Positions 6,000 to 6,581 of a stretch of DNA of 6,581 bases are shown here, in pieces. The stretch covers positions 1 to 6,581 of the forward strand of contig CALBPH010000267.1 in the NCBI GenBank assembly GCA_937899365.1, read 5' to 3'. Under the pieces are notes generated by a model. It worked only from the letters and a program-made list of their open reading frames with translations, was not told the origin of the DNA and made no database searches. Numbering within the stretch: the first letter of the stretch is position 1; each line of letters begins with the position of its first letter. The DNA comes from an uncultured Leptolyngbya sp. (lineage in GTDB: Bacteria; Cyanobacteriota; Cyanobacteriia; Phormidesmidales; Phormidesmidaceae). A program made the position numbers and the translations under genes.

Positions 6000-6419
6000 T
6001 TATCGTACGGCCAGTATCGATGCGATACCTCCCATCCATCCAGAGGAGAATATGGCTGGAGCGGTTAGGGGGTTGTCTGTCAGGCTTGTGACTGATGCGC
6101 GCAGGCGTTCTGTCCACCGGGTTACATCCAGGTAAGGAATGCCTTGTTGTACGGCATCCATGAGTAAATAGTCATGGGGGTCATTGACTACGGCGACAAC
6201 GGCTCTGGGTTGTTGGCTTTGTAGGGGTGTGGGTTGCTCTGTATCGAGTTGAAAACTGGTGGCGTTGCCTAATTCTTGGGCTAGGGTGTTGGCTTTTTCT
6301 GGGTTTCGTCCGGCAATTGTTAAGGGTAGGTTGGGGTGGCGATGGCGAATGAATGTGGCGAGTTGTTGGCCAACGAGGCCATAGCCGCCGGCAATTAGGA
6401 TGCTGTTTTGAGTCATCAT
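6000..6419 (-). pseudogene. Truncated saccharopine-dehydrogenase-like NADP-binding protein (3' part lost)
   Basis: The 139-aa frame is the N-terminal Rossmann half of a saccharopine dehydrogenase-like oxidoreductase. It has the dinucleotide-binding GGYGLVG (11-17), the AGRNPEKA segment (36-43) whose Arg suggests NADP, and the later blocks VVNDPHDYLLMDAVQQGIPY (78-97), LDVTRW (97-102) and SGWMGGIASILAV (126-138). Relatives are about 350-400 aa and continue after GGxAxILA with the substrate-binding domain; here an Arg and TAA follow at once, and no frame downstream (5885-5999) resembles the rest. I read it as a remnant truncated by deletion or insertion at about 6000-6010. A good GGAGG (6430-6434) lies 10 nt before ATG 6419, so the fragment may still be translated; an ATG one codon later is equally possible. 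A short functional protein cannot be ruled out. Confidence 0.72.
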
Positions 6420-6581
6420 TTTGGTGAGTCCTCCAATAAGATTAGAGTGTTATGGTGGTTGATTAGGGCTTGTTGAAAATTAAACTTGTGGTTTTGAGTG
6501 ATGGGTTGGGGGGGCTGGTGTGGAGTTTAAATGTGTTGCTTGGGGTCCCTTCGAGTTCCCCAAACCCGCATGACTAGGGCC
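6420..6581. other. G-rich upstream flank, no gene seen
   Basis: The stretch upstream of the truncated gene is G-rich on the plus strand, with a run of seven G at 6508-6514 in a TTG-rich context. TTGGGG (6540-6545) and CCCCAA (6558-6563) form a small 6-bp inverted repeat with a 12-nt loop. I see no coding sequence, no clear promoter and no T-run. It may be the intergenic region before a gene beyond the right edge. Confidence 0.4.

Noticed and set aside
5902..6117. 71-codon minus-strand frame overlapping the truncated dehydrogenase
   Set aside because: It is a different frame over the conserved Rossmann end and does not continue the family, so it is neither a second gene nor a simple frameshifted tail.
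6467..6500. GGGCTTGTTGAAAATT, similar to the ends of some insertion sequences
   Set aside because: No matching inverted end, target duplication or transposase sequence is present in the window.

Overview
The window looks like a piece of a cyanobacterial chromosome with moderate GC. The evidence is family content: a group I biotin ligase next to a long-linker M23-type cell-wall peptidase, a DUF1823-type protein, a dCache-HAMP receptor of cyanobacterial style, and a PATAN/DUF4388-like protein with the GPIA-type C-terminal domain common in cyanobacteria. One HIP1 octamer (GCGATCGC, 1718-1725) agrees. I cannot name the genus.

Left part (1-2410) is conserved housekeeping sequence. On the minus strand a biotin-protein ligase gene (birA, 1054-1917) is followed 109 bp later by the N-terminal 314 codons of a secreted, probable M23 peptidoglycan endopeptidase that runs off the left edge. 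Divergent from birA is a DUF1823-type gene (1995-2381). Its stop codon lies inside a perfect 38-bp palindrome (2373-2410) that resembles the dispersed GTAGGGGC...GCCCCTAC repeats of cyanobacteria.

Middle part (2561-3421) is a convergent pair: a small single-domain cupin (+) and an unrecognised 141-aa protein (-) with a cupin-motif-like C-terminus. A hairpin with an A/T tract lies between their stops. A 514-bp gene-free stretch follows (3422-3935), rich in short repeats. It holds three TTAGAAAG elements that can form two competing hairpins, a TGTAGCTAT direct repeat, and a near-perfect 14-bp inverted repeat whose core recurs over the start codon of the next gene.

Right-centre part (3936-5884) is a small sensory module: a membrane receptor with an extracytoplasmic dCache domain and a HAMP domain but no output domain, then a 190-aa cytoplasmic protein with an N-terminal PATAN/DUF4388-like domain and a C-terminal DUF8082-like domain. 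I infer that the two act in one signalling path, with the receptor output supplied in trans. This is the most interesting lead in the window.

Right end (5885-6581) holds a truncated NADP-dependent saccharopine-dehydrogenase-like gene on the minus strand. Only the Rossmann half is present, and coding similarity stops abruptly near 6000, so it is probably a remnant cut by a rearrangement. No rRNA, tRNA, CRISPR array or complete insertion sequence was seen.
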